DNA of 64,000 nt, from contig NZ_PVTO01000007.1 in NCBI RefSeq assembly GCF_003003275.1, positions 51,570 through 115,569 on the forward strand. The letters are read 5' to 3'. The notes below the pieces were generated by a model. That model was given only the letters and a program-made list of their open reading frames with translations, did not search any database and was not told the DNA's origin. Positions within the stretch are counted from its first letter, which is position 1. Each line of letters starts with the position of its first letter. Below are positions 9,738 through 17,529 of the stretch, in pieces. Made by a program: the position numbers and the translations under genes. Origin of the DNA: Alkalibacterium olivapovliticus. GTDB lineage: Bacteria > Bacillota > Bacilli > Lactobacillales > Carnobacteriaceae_A.

Positions 9738-10841
9738 ATGGACATTTTTAAAGCCTTAAGCGAATACGACTACGAACAGATTGTTTTTATGAATGATGAG
9801 GAATCAGGATTAAAAGCCATTACGTGTATCCATGACACCACACTCGGTCCTGGATTGGGCGGAACCCGTTACTGGACTTACGATAAAGAGGAAGATGCCA
9901 TTCAGGATGCCATGCGTCTGGCAAAAGGCATGACTTATAAGAATGCAGCAAGTGGCCTTCAAATTGGGGGAGCTAAAACGGTTATTATCAAAGATCCGAA
10001 TAGAGAAGTCAACAAAGAAGCTCTGTTTAGAGCATTCGGGCGATTTGTAGAAGGATTGAATGGCCGTTACATAACTGCGGCAGACGTCGGAACAACTGAA
10101 ATTGAGATGGATTATATCTATCAGGAAACAAACTATGTCGCAGGAACAGGACTCAAACCTGGGACATCCGGCAACCCGTCACCTTCTACAGCACATGGGG
10201 TATACGTCGGAATGAAGGCAGCTGCAATGAAGGCATTCGGGTCAAATTCTCTTGAAGGAAAAGTAATTCTGATTGAAGGTGTTGGAAAAGTTGGCTATCT
10301 TCTTGCAGAAGAAGCATTGAACGAAGGGGCGCGCGTTATTGCCACTGATATTTTCGAAGGGCCGAGAGAGCGAGCTAAAGCTTTAGGCTGTGAGATCGTT
10401 GAAGCGGACAAAATGTTTGATATCAAAGCTGACATTTATGCTCCCTGTGCAATGGGCGCTTCAATAAATGATGAAAGTTTGAAAAAAATAGAAGCAGCGG
10501 GAATCAAAGTCATTGCCGGTGCAGCTAATAATCAGCTGGCTGAGACTCGACACGGAGATAAACTGGATGAAATGGGCCTTGTGTATGCACCTGATTACAT
10601 CATTAATGCCGGGGGTGTTATCCAGGTAGCTGATGAGTTTAACGGTGGCTACAATAAAGGACGTGCACGGATGTCTGTTGACAGAATTTATGACCAAATC
10701 GAAAAAGTATTTAAAATAGCTGAGCGAGACGGCATTCCTGCTTACAAAGCAGCGGATATTTTAGCAGAAGAACGGATAGCAGCTGTGAGAAATACCCGCA
10801 GTATATTCACACGAGACACAAAATCTATTATTAACCGTTAA
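9738..10841 (+). CDS. bcd: Leucine dehydrogenase
   Basis: NAD-dependent oxidative deamination of Leu, Ile and Val to 2-keto acids, the entry step of the neighbouring BKDH pathway. 367 residues, Glu/Leu/Phe/Val dehydrogenase family. The catalytic N-domain has GPGLGGTRYW and GLQIGGAKTVII (catalytic Lys), and the Rossmann domain begins at KVILIEGVGKVGYLLAEE. AGAGAGGA lies upstream of the ATG. It is transcribed away from the LysR gene, so the 160-base spacer probably holds the shared operator. Confidence 0.94.
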   Translation: MDIFKALSEYDYEQIVFMNDEESGLKAITCIHDTTLGPGLGGTRYWTYDKEEDAIQDAMRLAKGMTYKNAASGLQIGGAKTVIIKDPNREVNKEALFRAFGRFVEGLNGRYITAADVGTTEIEMDYIYQETNYVAGTGLKPGTSGNPSPSTAHGVYVGMKAAAMKAFGSNSLEGKVILIEGVGKVGYLLAEEALNEGARVIATDIFEGPRERAKALGCEIVEADKMFDIKADIYAPCAMGASINDESLKKIEAAGIKVIAGAANNQLAETRHGDKLDEMGLVYAPDYIINAGGVIQVADEFNGGYNKGRARMSVDRIYDQIEKVFKIAERDGIPAYKAADILAEERIAAVRNTRSIFTRDTKSIINR

Positions 10842-10866
10842 TAAGAAAATGGCTGCTTAACAAGAC

Positions 10867-10932
10867 GACACATCCGACTTTAGACTGCTGTGGAAATACT
10901 CATAGGCGGTCAATGGTTAGGTGTGTCTTTTT
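10867..10932 (+). terminator. Possible terminator of bcd with a long loop
   Basis: GACACATC pairs with GGTGTGTC (one G-U) and five T follow, but the loop is about 45 bases. It is the only terminator-like structure after bcd. Confidence 0.45.
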
Positions 10933-10985
10933 GATTCGGGAGATTTCACCTTAAATCAAAGGGGAATGAACAATTAAAAGGAGAG

Positions 10986-11286
10986 TTCAGCAAAGTCAAA
11001 TGGTCATCTTAATCGAGTCTGCCAAAGAGACAGCTAGTTGAGCAAACTCAAGAAGCGATGACTGTTGGGCTTGTTTAAGCAGAAGCAACTTGGGCAGACT
11101 CATGAGGTTTTTCCTTTTGAGTAAACTTAAGAAACAGATGCTTAGGTAAACCTGAGAAGATATTCTTTTGAGTTTGCTGAAGAGTGTTTCCCTTCTGCAA
11201 ACTGACAGATAGTATGTGATTCGAGTAAACCGAACCTATAGAAGCTTCAGCAAAGATGGAGAGAAAAACATCTTGAGTTTACCGAA
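10986..11286. repeat. Array of degenerate 14-nt palindromic motifs with 26-bp period
   Basis: This non-coding stretch holds about twelve copies of a motif close to TTGAGTAAACTCAA in either orientation. Clear copies start at 10986, 11038, 11069, 11117, 11142, 11168, 11193, 11220, 11246 and 11273; weaker ones lie near 11013 and 11095. Spacing is mostly 25-27 bases. Several copies can form a 4-5 bp stem over an AAA-type loop, and base changes are partly paired (TTGAG/CTCAA, TTAGG/CCTGA, TTCG/CGAA). There is no conserved ORF. Function unknown. Confidence 0.7.
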
Positions 11287-11422
11287 GGAAGCAGGCACAT
11301 TACATTTAGCGGCATAATAAGACAAAATGTGTGAACTTAAATCAGTCTTAGAAGGAAAAACTCGTCTGCTGACGAGTTATCTTAAAAACAACTGACTAGT
11401 ACGGAAGATAAAAGGACTATGC

Positions 11423-11428
11423 TATAAT
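11423..11428 (+). promoter_or_regulatory. Extended -10 promoter of pgeF
   Basis: TGCTATAAT is a perfect extended -10 element 32 bases before the start codon; no good -35 is seen. Confidence 0.6.
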
Positions 11429-11459
11429 GAACTAAAAATTAGTAAGGTGGTTCGTTCAA

Positions 11460-12185
11460 ATGCATTCAAAACTGTTAGAACACTATGGCGTAAAAACTAA
11501 AATAGCAGGGTCAGACTATAATTTCCGTTACCAGACGGCTGGTAAAAACGTTGTAGATGATATGACCAGACTGCTGGATGAATTACAGGTGAAACCTGAA
11601 GAAGTATATACCGGACAGCAGCTTCATACTGCCACCATTGCGTATGCAGATGGTGTAAATGGTGACCCATTCGTATTTGGGAGAACATTTAAAGAAACGG
11701 ATGGTCTGCTGACAGATAAAGTAGGCATAGGACTGCTGATAAAATATGCTGATTGTACACCAATCATTCTTTATGACCCTGTGAATAAACTACTGGCCAA
11801 TGTCCATTCAGGGTGGAGAGGAACGACTAAATGCATATCGACTAAGGCAATAGAACAAATGATAAACGAATATGGCTCTAAACCAGAAAATATTGTAGCT
11901 TATGTAGGGCCTTCTATTGATCAGAAAAATTATGAAGTAGGGGCAGAAGTGTATGAGGAATTTAGGGACTTTACAGATCGGGATCAGTTTTTTACAAAGA
12001 AAGGTGAGAAGTATACACTAAGTATGCTTGATGCGAATGTCGACAGTCTCATAAAAGCAGGCATCAAACCTGGAAACATGGAGATTGAAAGAGCCTCGAC
12101 TTTTACCGATGATCGTCTTCATTCTGCAAGAAAAGAAGGTCAACATTATCAGTTGAACGGACTCTTTGCAATGATGACTATTTGA
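11460..12185 (+). CDS. pgeF: Peptidoglycan editing factor PgeF / YfiH-type laccase-domain protein
   Basis: 241-residue member of the DUF152/YfiH family of zinc-binding cytosolic enzymes, described as purine nucleoside phosphorylase/adenosine deaminase-like or as editing cell-wall precursors. The three metal ligands are visible: His56 in QQLHTA, Cys99 in KYADCTPI and His116 in VHSGWRGTT. AAGGTGG precedes the ATG. It is monocistronic between its own extended -10 promoter and a terminator. The biochemical activity cannot be chosen from sequence alone. Confidence 0.88.
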   Translation: MHSKLLEHYGVKTKIAGSDYNFRYQTAGKNVVDDMTRLLDELQVKPEEVYTGQQLHTATIAYADGVNGDPFVFGRTFKETDGLLTDKVGIGLLIKYADCTPIILYDPVNKLLANVHSGWRGTTKCISTKAIEQMINEYGSKPENIVAYVGPSIDQKNYEVGAEVYEEFRDFTDRDQFFTKKGEKYTLSMLDANVDSLIKAGIKPGNMEIERASTFTDDRLHSARKEGQHYQLNGLFAMMTI

Positions 12186-12197
12186 ATAGCACAAATG

Positions 12198-12231
12198 ATC
12201 CAAGAGGAAAAAGACGCTCTCTTGGATTTTT
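12198..12231 (+). terminator. Rho-independent terminator of pgeF
   Basis: ATCCAAGAG and CTCTTGGAT form a perfect 9-bp stem followed by a T-run. Confidence 0.85.
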
Positions 12232-12249
12232 GTATTCAAAGTGAGTTTA

Positions 12250-12810
12250 CTAATGACCGATGCCGTATAGTAGATAGGGGATCATTGAATCGATAAACTG
12301 TTCTGGTGATTCATCAGTTTTCGATTGTTTAAAATCTTTGCTTAAACCGACGATCGAATGGGTGAGTAGCCACGATAATTTTGAAATCGTTTCTGGATTG
12401 ATTTTTTGTTCTGATTTAGTGAGTCTCTCAGAAAAAATATCTGTCAAGTGAACGTGTACAATTGTATCAATCGTTTCATTTTCTTCCTGACTTGAACAGG
12501 TTTTACTCATGTTCATACCAAATCTTGCCAACGCAAGAAAAATAAGTTTAATTGTTTTATCTAGAGGGAGCTGGTCTTTCGCCTGATCACAGGCCAAATC
12601 CAGTCTCAGTTTTTCACTCACTACTTTCTCCAGTAAGTCATATTTATCAAGGAAGTGGTTGTAGAATGTTGCACGGTTAATCTGTGCTTTTTCAGTAATA
12701 TCTTTAACGGTTATCGCTGTAAATTCTTTATTGTTTGACAGTTTGATAAAGGACTCGATAATCAAATGTCTTGTACGTGTGGACCTGGAATCTGTTCTAA
12801 CTTGCTCCAT
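12250..12810 (-). CDS. TetR/AcrR-family transcriptional regulator
   Basis: 186 residues. The N-terminal TetR helix-turn-helix spans about residues 12-58 (TRHLIIESFIKLSNN, then ITEKAQINRATFYNHFLDKYDLL), followed by a variable helical ligand domain. It is divergent from an FMN reductase-like gene 164 bases away, the usual arrangement for a local repressor. The inducer is unknown. Confidence 0.9.
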   Translation of the reverse strand: MEQVRTDSRSTRTRHLIIESFIKLSNNKEFTAITVKDITEKAQINRATFYNHFLDKYDLLEKVVSEKLRLDLACDQAKDQLPLDKTIKLIFLALARFGMNMSKTCSSQEENETIDTIVHVHLTDIFSERLTKSEQKINPETISKLSWLLTHSIVGLSKDFKQSKTDESPEQFIDSMIPYLLYGIGH

Positions 12811-12858
12811 ATTATCAGCCTTTCTAAAAATAGTTAGTCAGGTAAATTAAATTAGTGC

Positions 12859-12872
12859 GTGTTAAACAACAC
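12859..12872. promoter_or_regulatory. Candidate TetR operator
   Basis: GTGTT-AAAC-AACAC is a perfect inverted repeat in the spacer between the TetR gene and the flavin reductase gene. A TATAAT at 12913-12918 is the likely -10 of the rightward gene. Confidence 0.45.
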
Positions 12873-12974
12873 TTTTACTATACTGTTGGTTTATTTCGAA
12901 GTCAAGCTAACTTATAATAAGCAATGTAATAAGCTTACAAAAAGTTAGTTTTAACATATAGGAGGAGAAAGATT

Positions 12975-13538
12975 ATGGTAAAAATTGGAATTATAACAGG
13001 AAGTACGCGTGATGCTCGAGTAAATGGACAAGTTGCGGAATACGTACTGGAAAAATCAAAAAATGTAGACGGGGCTAATTTCGAAATAGTTGATATCAAG
13101 GATTATGATCTTCCTTTATTCAACGAAGCAATGCCACCAGCTATGGCAAATAAACAGTACAGTAATGAAGAAAATCAAAGATGGTCTGAAAAAATCGATT
13201 CATTAGATGGATTCATTTTTATAACACCTGAGTATAATAAAGCCATTACCCCTTCATTAAAAAATGCAATTGACTACTTGGGACCAGAGTGGGGAAATAA
13301 AGCAGCTGGTATCATCGGATACGGATCAACTTTAGGTGTGGCAGCTACTTTAAGCCTGCGTAGTATTTTATCAAATGCAAATGTAGCAACTGTAGGACCT
13401 TTCGGAGCCTTCAACTTGTTCACTGATTTTGAACAGATGACAACATTCCGTCCTGCAGAGGTTCATAACGCAACGATTCAAGCTGTTATTAATACTACTG
13501 TAGCTTGGAGTAAAGGATTACAAACTGCAAGAGCTTAA
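12975..13538 (+). CDS. NADPH-dependent FMN reductase family protein
   Basis: 187-residue flavodoxin-like oxidoreductase. Residues 4-11 (IGIITGST) form the FMN phosphate loop, and FITPEYNKAITPSLKNAIDYLG near residue 80 is the second FMN-binding signature of the SsuE/azoreductase group. TAGGAGGAG precedes the ATG. It is paired divergently with a TetR gene, suggesting induction by an electrophile, quinone or azo compound; this is inference. Confidence 0.88.
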   Translation: MVKIGIITGSTRDARVNGQVAEYVLEKSKNVDGANFEIVDIKDYDLPLFNEAMPPAMANKQYSNEENQRWSEKIDSLDGFIFITPEYNKAITPSLKNAIDYLGPEWGNKAAGIIGYGSTLGVAATLSLRSILSNANVATVGPFGAFNLFTDFEQMTTFRPAEVHNATIQAVINTTVAWSKGLQTARA

Positions 13539-13567
13539 GTTCTAGTCCGCTCAACCAAATAGTAAGA

Positions 13568-13604
13568 AGGCAGCACCTGTATTTTTACGGGTGCTGTCTT
13601 TTTG
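13568..13604 (+). terminator. Terminator after flavin reductase gene
   Basis: GCAGCACC pairs with GGTGCTGT around an A+T loop, followed by TTTTT. Confidence 0.85.
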
Positions 13605-13702
13605 CTGTGTCATCGTCTTTTAGATGTGGACATAGCGATGGAAGGTTTGATAAACTGACGCTAATAAGGTATTAAAGAGTCTGATGAAAAAAGGAGCAGG
13701 GT

Positions 13703-13969
13703 ATGCAGAATAAAATAAACAAGTGGTTGATCATCGGTGTAGTACTTAGTTTGCTCATGATGATAGTGGGGTACTTTTTATGGACGATTTTAATCCCTAT
13801 ACAGGATTTCGATACACTGTCTTCTCTTGAGGTTAGAGAATCCCAGAGAGAACTGGCAATCAACTATCCACTAGGGGCTTTCCTGATGAATCTAGGGTTT
13901 GCTGGATTTTCATCAACACTTTTAGCTTTAGTGGTTCGAAAAATACTGACCCTCCTTAATAAATTCTAA
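13703..13969 (+). CDS. Small membrane protein, unknown function
   Basis: 88 residues with two hydrophobic segments: about residues 8-30 (LIIGVVLSLLMMIVGYFLW) and 57-80, the latter ending in a basic tail (RKILTLLNKF). An AAAAGGAGC ribosome site 8 bases before the ATG supports it as a real gene. No family recognised; no obvious partner. Confidence 0.65.
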   Translation: MQNKINKWLIIGVVLSLLMMIVGYFLWTILIPIQDFDTLSSLEVRESQRELAINYPLGAFLMNLGFAGFSSTLLALVVRKILTLLNKF

Positions 13970-14078
13970 ATTGATTTTTACAGTTACCTTACAATAGTTG
14001 AATTGGATTCGATTCCATTTGATAATTTTATCAGATGCTATACACTAAGAGTAACTTATAATGAATGGAGTGAAGTGA

Positions 14079-14525
14079 ATGGAACAAACAGTGTATACCA
14101 ATTATTGGCAGAATCGACTAAGTGATGTGAAGAAAGAACACGGCAGTTACGACAATGAAGAAGAGGCAATTAATGGGATCAAAGCTTGGTGGGAACTTCA
14201 TAAAGAGGATTACCCCCATGCCGAATACAAACGTACCAATTCAGGTGCTCTTGAAATTATCTATAATGATGATGATCATTTTTATCGTATAGAAAAACGT
14301 CAAATCGAAGGATCATTACCGAGTCGAAAATATACACTACGTAAACCTGGTGAAATTGAGGCACTGCGTTCCAGACACAATCTCCATGAAGAAGCCTGCT
14401 TGTTTGAGGAATTAGCTGAACCCTACAGAGATCGCCTTGTTCAGGCAATGGCTGACAGTGAAAAACTGAGAAACTATGTCTTTGACAAAGAAGGCAGACC
14501 GATCAGAAAATTAAGAGCTAACTAA
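14079..14525 (+). CDS. Hypothetical soluble protein
   Basis: 148 residues, charged, no signal or membrane segment. It has a Trp-rich patch (ITGIKAWWELHKED-like region near residue 32), an acidic EIIYNDDDHFYRIEKR segment and a C-terminal RDRLVQAMADSEKLRNYVFDKEG helix. TGGAGTGA precedes the ATG and a clean terminator follows, so it is a single-gene unit. I do not recognise the family. Confidence 0.7.
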   Translation: MEQTVYTNYWQNRLSDVKKEHGSYDNEEEAINGIKAWWELHKEDYPHAEYKRTNSGALEIIYNDDDHFYRIEKRQIEGSLPSRKYTLRKPGEIEALRSRHNLHEEACLFEELAEPYRDRLVQAMADSEKLRNYVFDKEGRPIRKLRAN

Positions 14526-14533
14526 ATGAAGTA

Positions 14534-14567
14534 AGACTCCAGGAGACATTTCCTGGAGTCTTTTTAT
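14534..14567 (+). terminator. Rho-independent terminator
   Basis: AGACTCCAGGA / TCCTGGAGTCT forms a perfect 11-bp stem with a 6-base loop and a T-run. Confidence 0.92.
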
Positions 14568-14707
14568 TTGACCGTCATTTTTATAATGAATAGTTCATTT
14601 AATGGTCCCCGATTTTTACCAAAGCAAGAGTGTCTTAAAGTCTGAGCTAATGAATATACAAATAATTGAAATTATAGTACTATTTTCACTACAGGAGGTG
14701 GGAAGTT

Positions 14708-15622
14708 GTGTCAATTGCATCATTCGGATTTAGAGTGCTATCGGCTTTGAGCGACCGTAAAAGAGATAAGGATCTGAAAGTGGATGAAACCATACGTGCC
14801 CACTATGATCTAAAATATGGGAAGTCCAAAAAATATAACAGTCTGGATATTTACTACCCGGAAGAGACAAAAGAAAAACTACCGGTCATTGTCAATTTTC
14901 ATGGAGGGGGATTTGTTTACGGGACAAAAAAGAATTACATGCACTATGGCATGTTTCTTGCTAAACAGGGATTTGTTTTTGTGAACAGTAATTACCATTT
15001 GGCACCCAGGAAAAAATACCCGACTCAGCTGACTGAACTCAATTCAGTGATGAAGTGGCTGACTGACCATTCCGACAACTACTATATGGATTCAAATAAT
15101 GTTTTTATTGTAGGCGACTCTGTAGGCGCACAGATGGCTTTACAATATGCGACTATCTATTCTAATAGTGAATTCTCAGACTTGTTTGATTTGACGATTC
15201 CTGAAGGGGTTAATATCAAGGGACTTGCTCTAAATTGTGGACTCTTTAATATTTACTCGAAGATGACTGCACCATCAAACGGTAAAATGAACGACACCGA
15301 AAGTCAACTGCTGATTTTGATAAAAGACTACTTGGGAAGCAGCTGGGAGACCTTTGAAAAGCAATTATCTTTTAAAGATTACATAACAGAGACGTTTCCC
15401 CCGACTTTCATTATGACAGCTGAATACGATTTTCTCAGAGAGGAATCACTGCCGGTAGTCGAATGGCTGAAGAAAAAGGGAGTGGCGGTTACGTATAAAA
15501 AATACGGAAATCCTGGTGACAAGCACATGGAACATATTTTTCATTGCAACATGAATCTTCAAGAGGCGCAGGAGTGTAACAGGGAACAAGCTTCCTATTT
15601 TAAATTGCTGATAACAAACTAA
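14708..15622 (+). CDS. Alpha/beta hydrolase, HSL-type esterase/lipase
   Basis: 304-residue cytosolic carboxylesterase-like enzyme. The oxyanion-hole motif HGGGF starts at His65, the nucleophile elbow GDSVG puts the catalytic Ser at residue 138, the acid is in AEYDFL, and a histidine-rich GDKHMEHIFH segment near the C-terminus supplies the base. Translation starts at GTG 14708, 6 bases after a strong AGGAGGTGGG site; no ATG fits. Substrate unknown. Confidence 0.88.
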   Translation: MSIASFGFRVLSALSDRKRDKDLKVDETIRAHYDLKYGKSKKYNSLDIYYPEETKEKLPVIVNFHGGGFVYGTKKNYMHYGMFLAKQGFVFVNSNYHLAPRKKYPTQLTELNSVMKWLTDHSDNYYMDSNNVFIVGDSVGAQMALQYATIYSNSEFSDLFDLTIPEGVNIKGLALNCGLFNIYSKMTAPSNGKMNDTESQLLILIKDYLGSSWETFEKQLSFKDYITETFPPTFIMTAEYDFLREESLPVVEWLKKKGVAVTYKKYGNPGDKHMEHIFHCNMNLQEAQECNREQASYFKLLITN

Positions 15623-15650
15623 AAGACCGCCAATAGCTGGCGGTCTTTAT
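15622..15650. terminator. Bidirectional terminator
   Basis: AAAGACCGCCA / TGGCGGTCTTT, a perfect 11-bp stem between the convergent esterase and VOC genes. Confidence 0.9.
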
Positions 15651-15651
15651 T

Positions 15652-16086
15652 CTATCCCTTAAAAGTTTCTTTCATCATTTTTTCCAGCTCTTCTGGACTT
15701 TTTTCTTCGTGTACTTCATGAAGCATCCACTGATAACCAAAGGGATCTTGAAGGACCGCATTGGAGACACCAAAATCGGGTATATTAGTAATCGGCTGGA
15801 TTTCAGTGAACCCAGAATTTAGAGCTTTGTTAAAAGTGATGTTAATATCTGATACGGTTACATTGATCCAAAATGGGAAAATCTGATTTTCCTTCGGTGC
15901 AGCCAACTGATAATCCGGATTTTCATCAAGTAGGTGAATGGTCAAGCCGTAAATCGAAAAAACGGCCTCATTCAATCCAGGATCAAAAGACGTTTCTTGT
16001 ATAACAGCCACATCAAAAACAGAGCGATAGGTACGCAATGCAACCAAACTGTCCGTGACGATCATATCAAGTTCTATTGTATTCAT
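15652..16086 (-). CDS. VOC (glyoxalase/PhnB-like) superfamily protein
   Basis: 144 residues with the paired beta-alpha-beta-beta-beta units of the vicinal oxygen chelate fold: LDMIVTDSLVALRTYRSVF, then AVLQDPFGYQWMLHEVHEE near the C-terminus, typical of PhnB-like members. AAGGAG precedes the ATG by 9 bases. Often involved in resistance or metabolism of small electrophiles; substrate cannot be read. Confidence 0.82.
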   Translation of the reverse strand: MNTIELDMIVTDSLVALRTYRSVFDVAVIQETSFDPGLNEAVFSIYGLTIHLLDENPDYQLAAPKENQIFPFWINVTVSDINITFNKALNSGFTEIQPITNIPDFGVSNAVLQDPFGYQWMLHEVHEEKSPEELEKMMKETFKG

Positions 16087-16314
16087 TTTTGTCAGCTCCT
16101 TTAGGTGTAGGCGAATTAACTGGTTTTATCAGACTTTTTCCCCATATCTAAGCGAAAACGGGTTACGACTGGTCTTTTTAATCACTCTAAGTTTACCATA
16201 GTTCAAATAGATGTCATAGAAAAAAGTCTGTTCTTTTGAGTATTGTATTATGCTAAGCGCACGCTTGTGGCGTATACTTAATTATATGAAGAAATGAGTT
16301 GGAGGTGCCTGCGC

Positions 16315-17340
16315 ATGTTTACACAGAAAAGACTGACAAATGCATTTAAAGAAGCAAAGAAAATCTATTTCGATGATCATTCACGTATTGTTTTCATGAG
16401 TGATGCGCACCGAGGAGACGGTAGTGTATCTGATGAATTTCTGAAAAGTCGGAATTTGTTTGTTCACGCCTTAAACGAATATTATGAAAATGACTATACT
16501 TTTTTTGAGGTTGGTGATGGGGAGGAACTGCTGGAATATTCGAAAATGGAGCACATTAAAAATGCTCATGTAGACACTTATAATGCCATTAAGCGTTTTT
16601 TTGATAAAGATCGTTACATCCGCATATTTGGTAATCACGATATATTTTTGAAGGACCCAAAATATGTGGAGAAGAATCTACATATCAATTATGATGAATT
16701 CAACGAAGAATTTTTCGATTTCCTGAAAGGGATCGAACCTGAAGAAGCAGTAATCTTAAAACACCGATTTACGAGTCAGGAACTGTTTGTGATCCATGGC
16801 CATCAGGGAGATGCACCCAATGATCAGTTCTTGTTCTTCACCATGCTGTCAATTAAATACTTCTGGCGATTTTTTCACCGGGTAGGAATCAAAAACCCGG
16901 CTAGTCCCGTTAAAAATGTCACTAAGCGGCATAAAATCGAACGGAACTACAGTAAGTGGATCGAAACTAACCGACGTGCTCTGATTTGTGGTCATACTCA
17001 CCGATTCAAGTTCCCTAAAAATAAACAGATTCCTTATTTTAATACGGGGTGTGGGATATATCCAGCCAGTATAACTGCTCTGGAACTGACTGAAGGCATG
17101 ATCAGATTAGTCAGGTGGAAAGAAAAAGTAGATGAGAAGGGTATGCTGCATATTAAACGGGAGACCATGCGAGGACCTGAACCCATCGAAGCATTCGACA
17201 TTAGAAAGCCTAAAGAGGTTGTCGAATACCTTGCTCAGATTAAGATTCAGCGCACCAAGAAAGCAAGGGAAGAGCGCGCTGCCTTCAGAGAAGAAGAAAT
17301 GGAAACGGACGATCCTGCTGCTGCTGCTGTAAAAGATTAG
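16315..17340 (+). CDS. Calcineurin-like metallophosphoesterase
   Basis: 341 residues. The dinuclear metal motifs appear in order: DAHRGD (Asp30, His32), a VGDGEE segment near residue 62, GNHD (106-109), HGH (from His161) and GHTH (226-229). The second Asp is in GDGEE rather than the common GDxxD. The frame opens at 16294, but TTGGAGGTG lies between that codon and the ATG at 16315. The C-terminal 30 residues are charged and low-complexity. Could act on phosphoproteins, nucleotides or UDP-linked substrates; not resolved. Confidence 0.85.
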   Translation: MFTQKRLTNAFKEAKKIYFDDHSRIVFMSDAHRGDGSVSDEFLKSRNLFVHALNEYYENDYTFFEVGDGEELLEYSKMEHIKNAHVDTYNAIKRFFDKDRYIRIFGNHDIFLKDPKYVEKNLHINYDEFNEEFFDFLKGIEPEEAVILKHRFTSQELFVIHGHQGDAPNDQFLFFTMLSIKYFWRFFHRVGIKNPASPVKNVTKRHKIERNYSKWIETNRRALICGHTHRFKFPKNKQIPYFNTGCGIYPASITALELTEGMIRLVRWKEKVDEKGMLHIKRETMRGPEPIEAFDIRKPKEVVEYLAQIKIQRTKKAREERAAFREEEMETDDPAAAAVKD

Positions 17341-17365
17341 ACTCTTGTCAAAGAGTCTTTTTTTT
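17339..17365 (+). terminator. Terminator overlapping the phosphoesterase stop codon
   Basis: AGACTCTT-GTCA-AAGAGTCT plus eight T; the stem begins inside the TAG stop. Confidence 0.92.
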
Positions 17366-17447
17366 GCATTTATATTTAAAGAGAGAGGGCGTATAAGAAA
17401 GGGACCCTCCACTAAAAAGAATGAAGAGTTGCCAGTATCCTGACAGC

Positions 17448-17476
17448 TTGTCTGTCTGATGTAAATAGATTATAAT
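17448..17476 (+). promoter_or_regulatory. Sigma-A promoter of the glutamate symporter gene
   Basis: TTGTCT, 17-base spacer, TATAAT. Confidence 0.75.
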
Positions 17477-17529
17477 GGAGAAATGTGTATTATAATTATC
17501 TGTTTTCTAGTTTAAAGGAGGAATGATAT

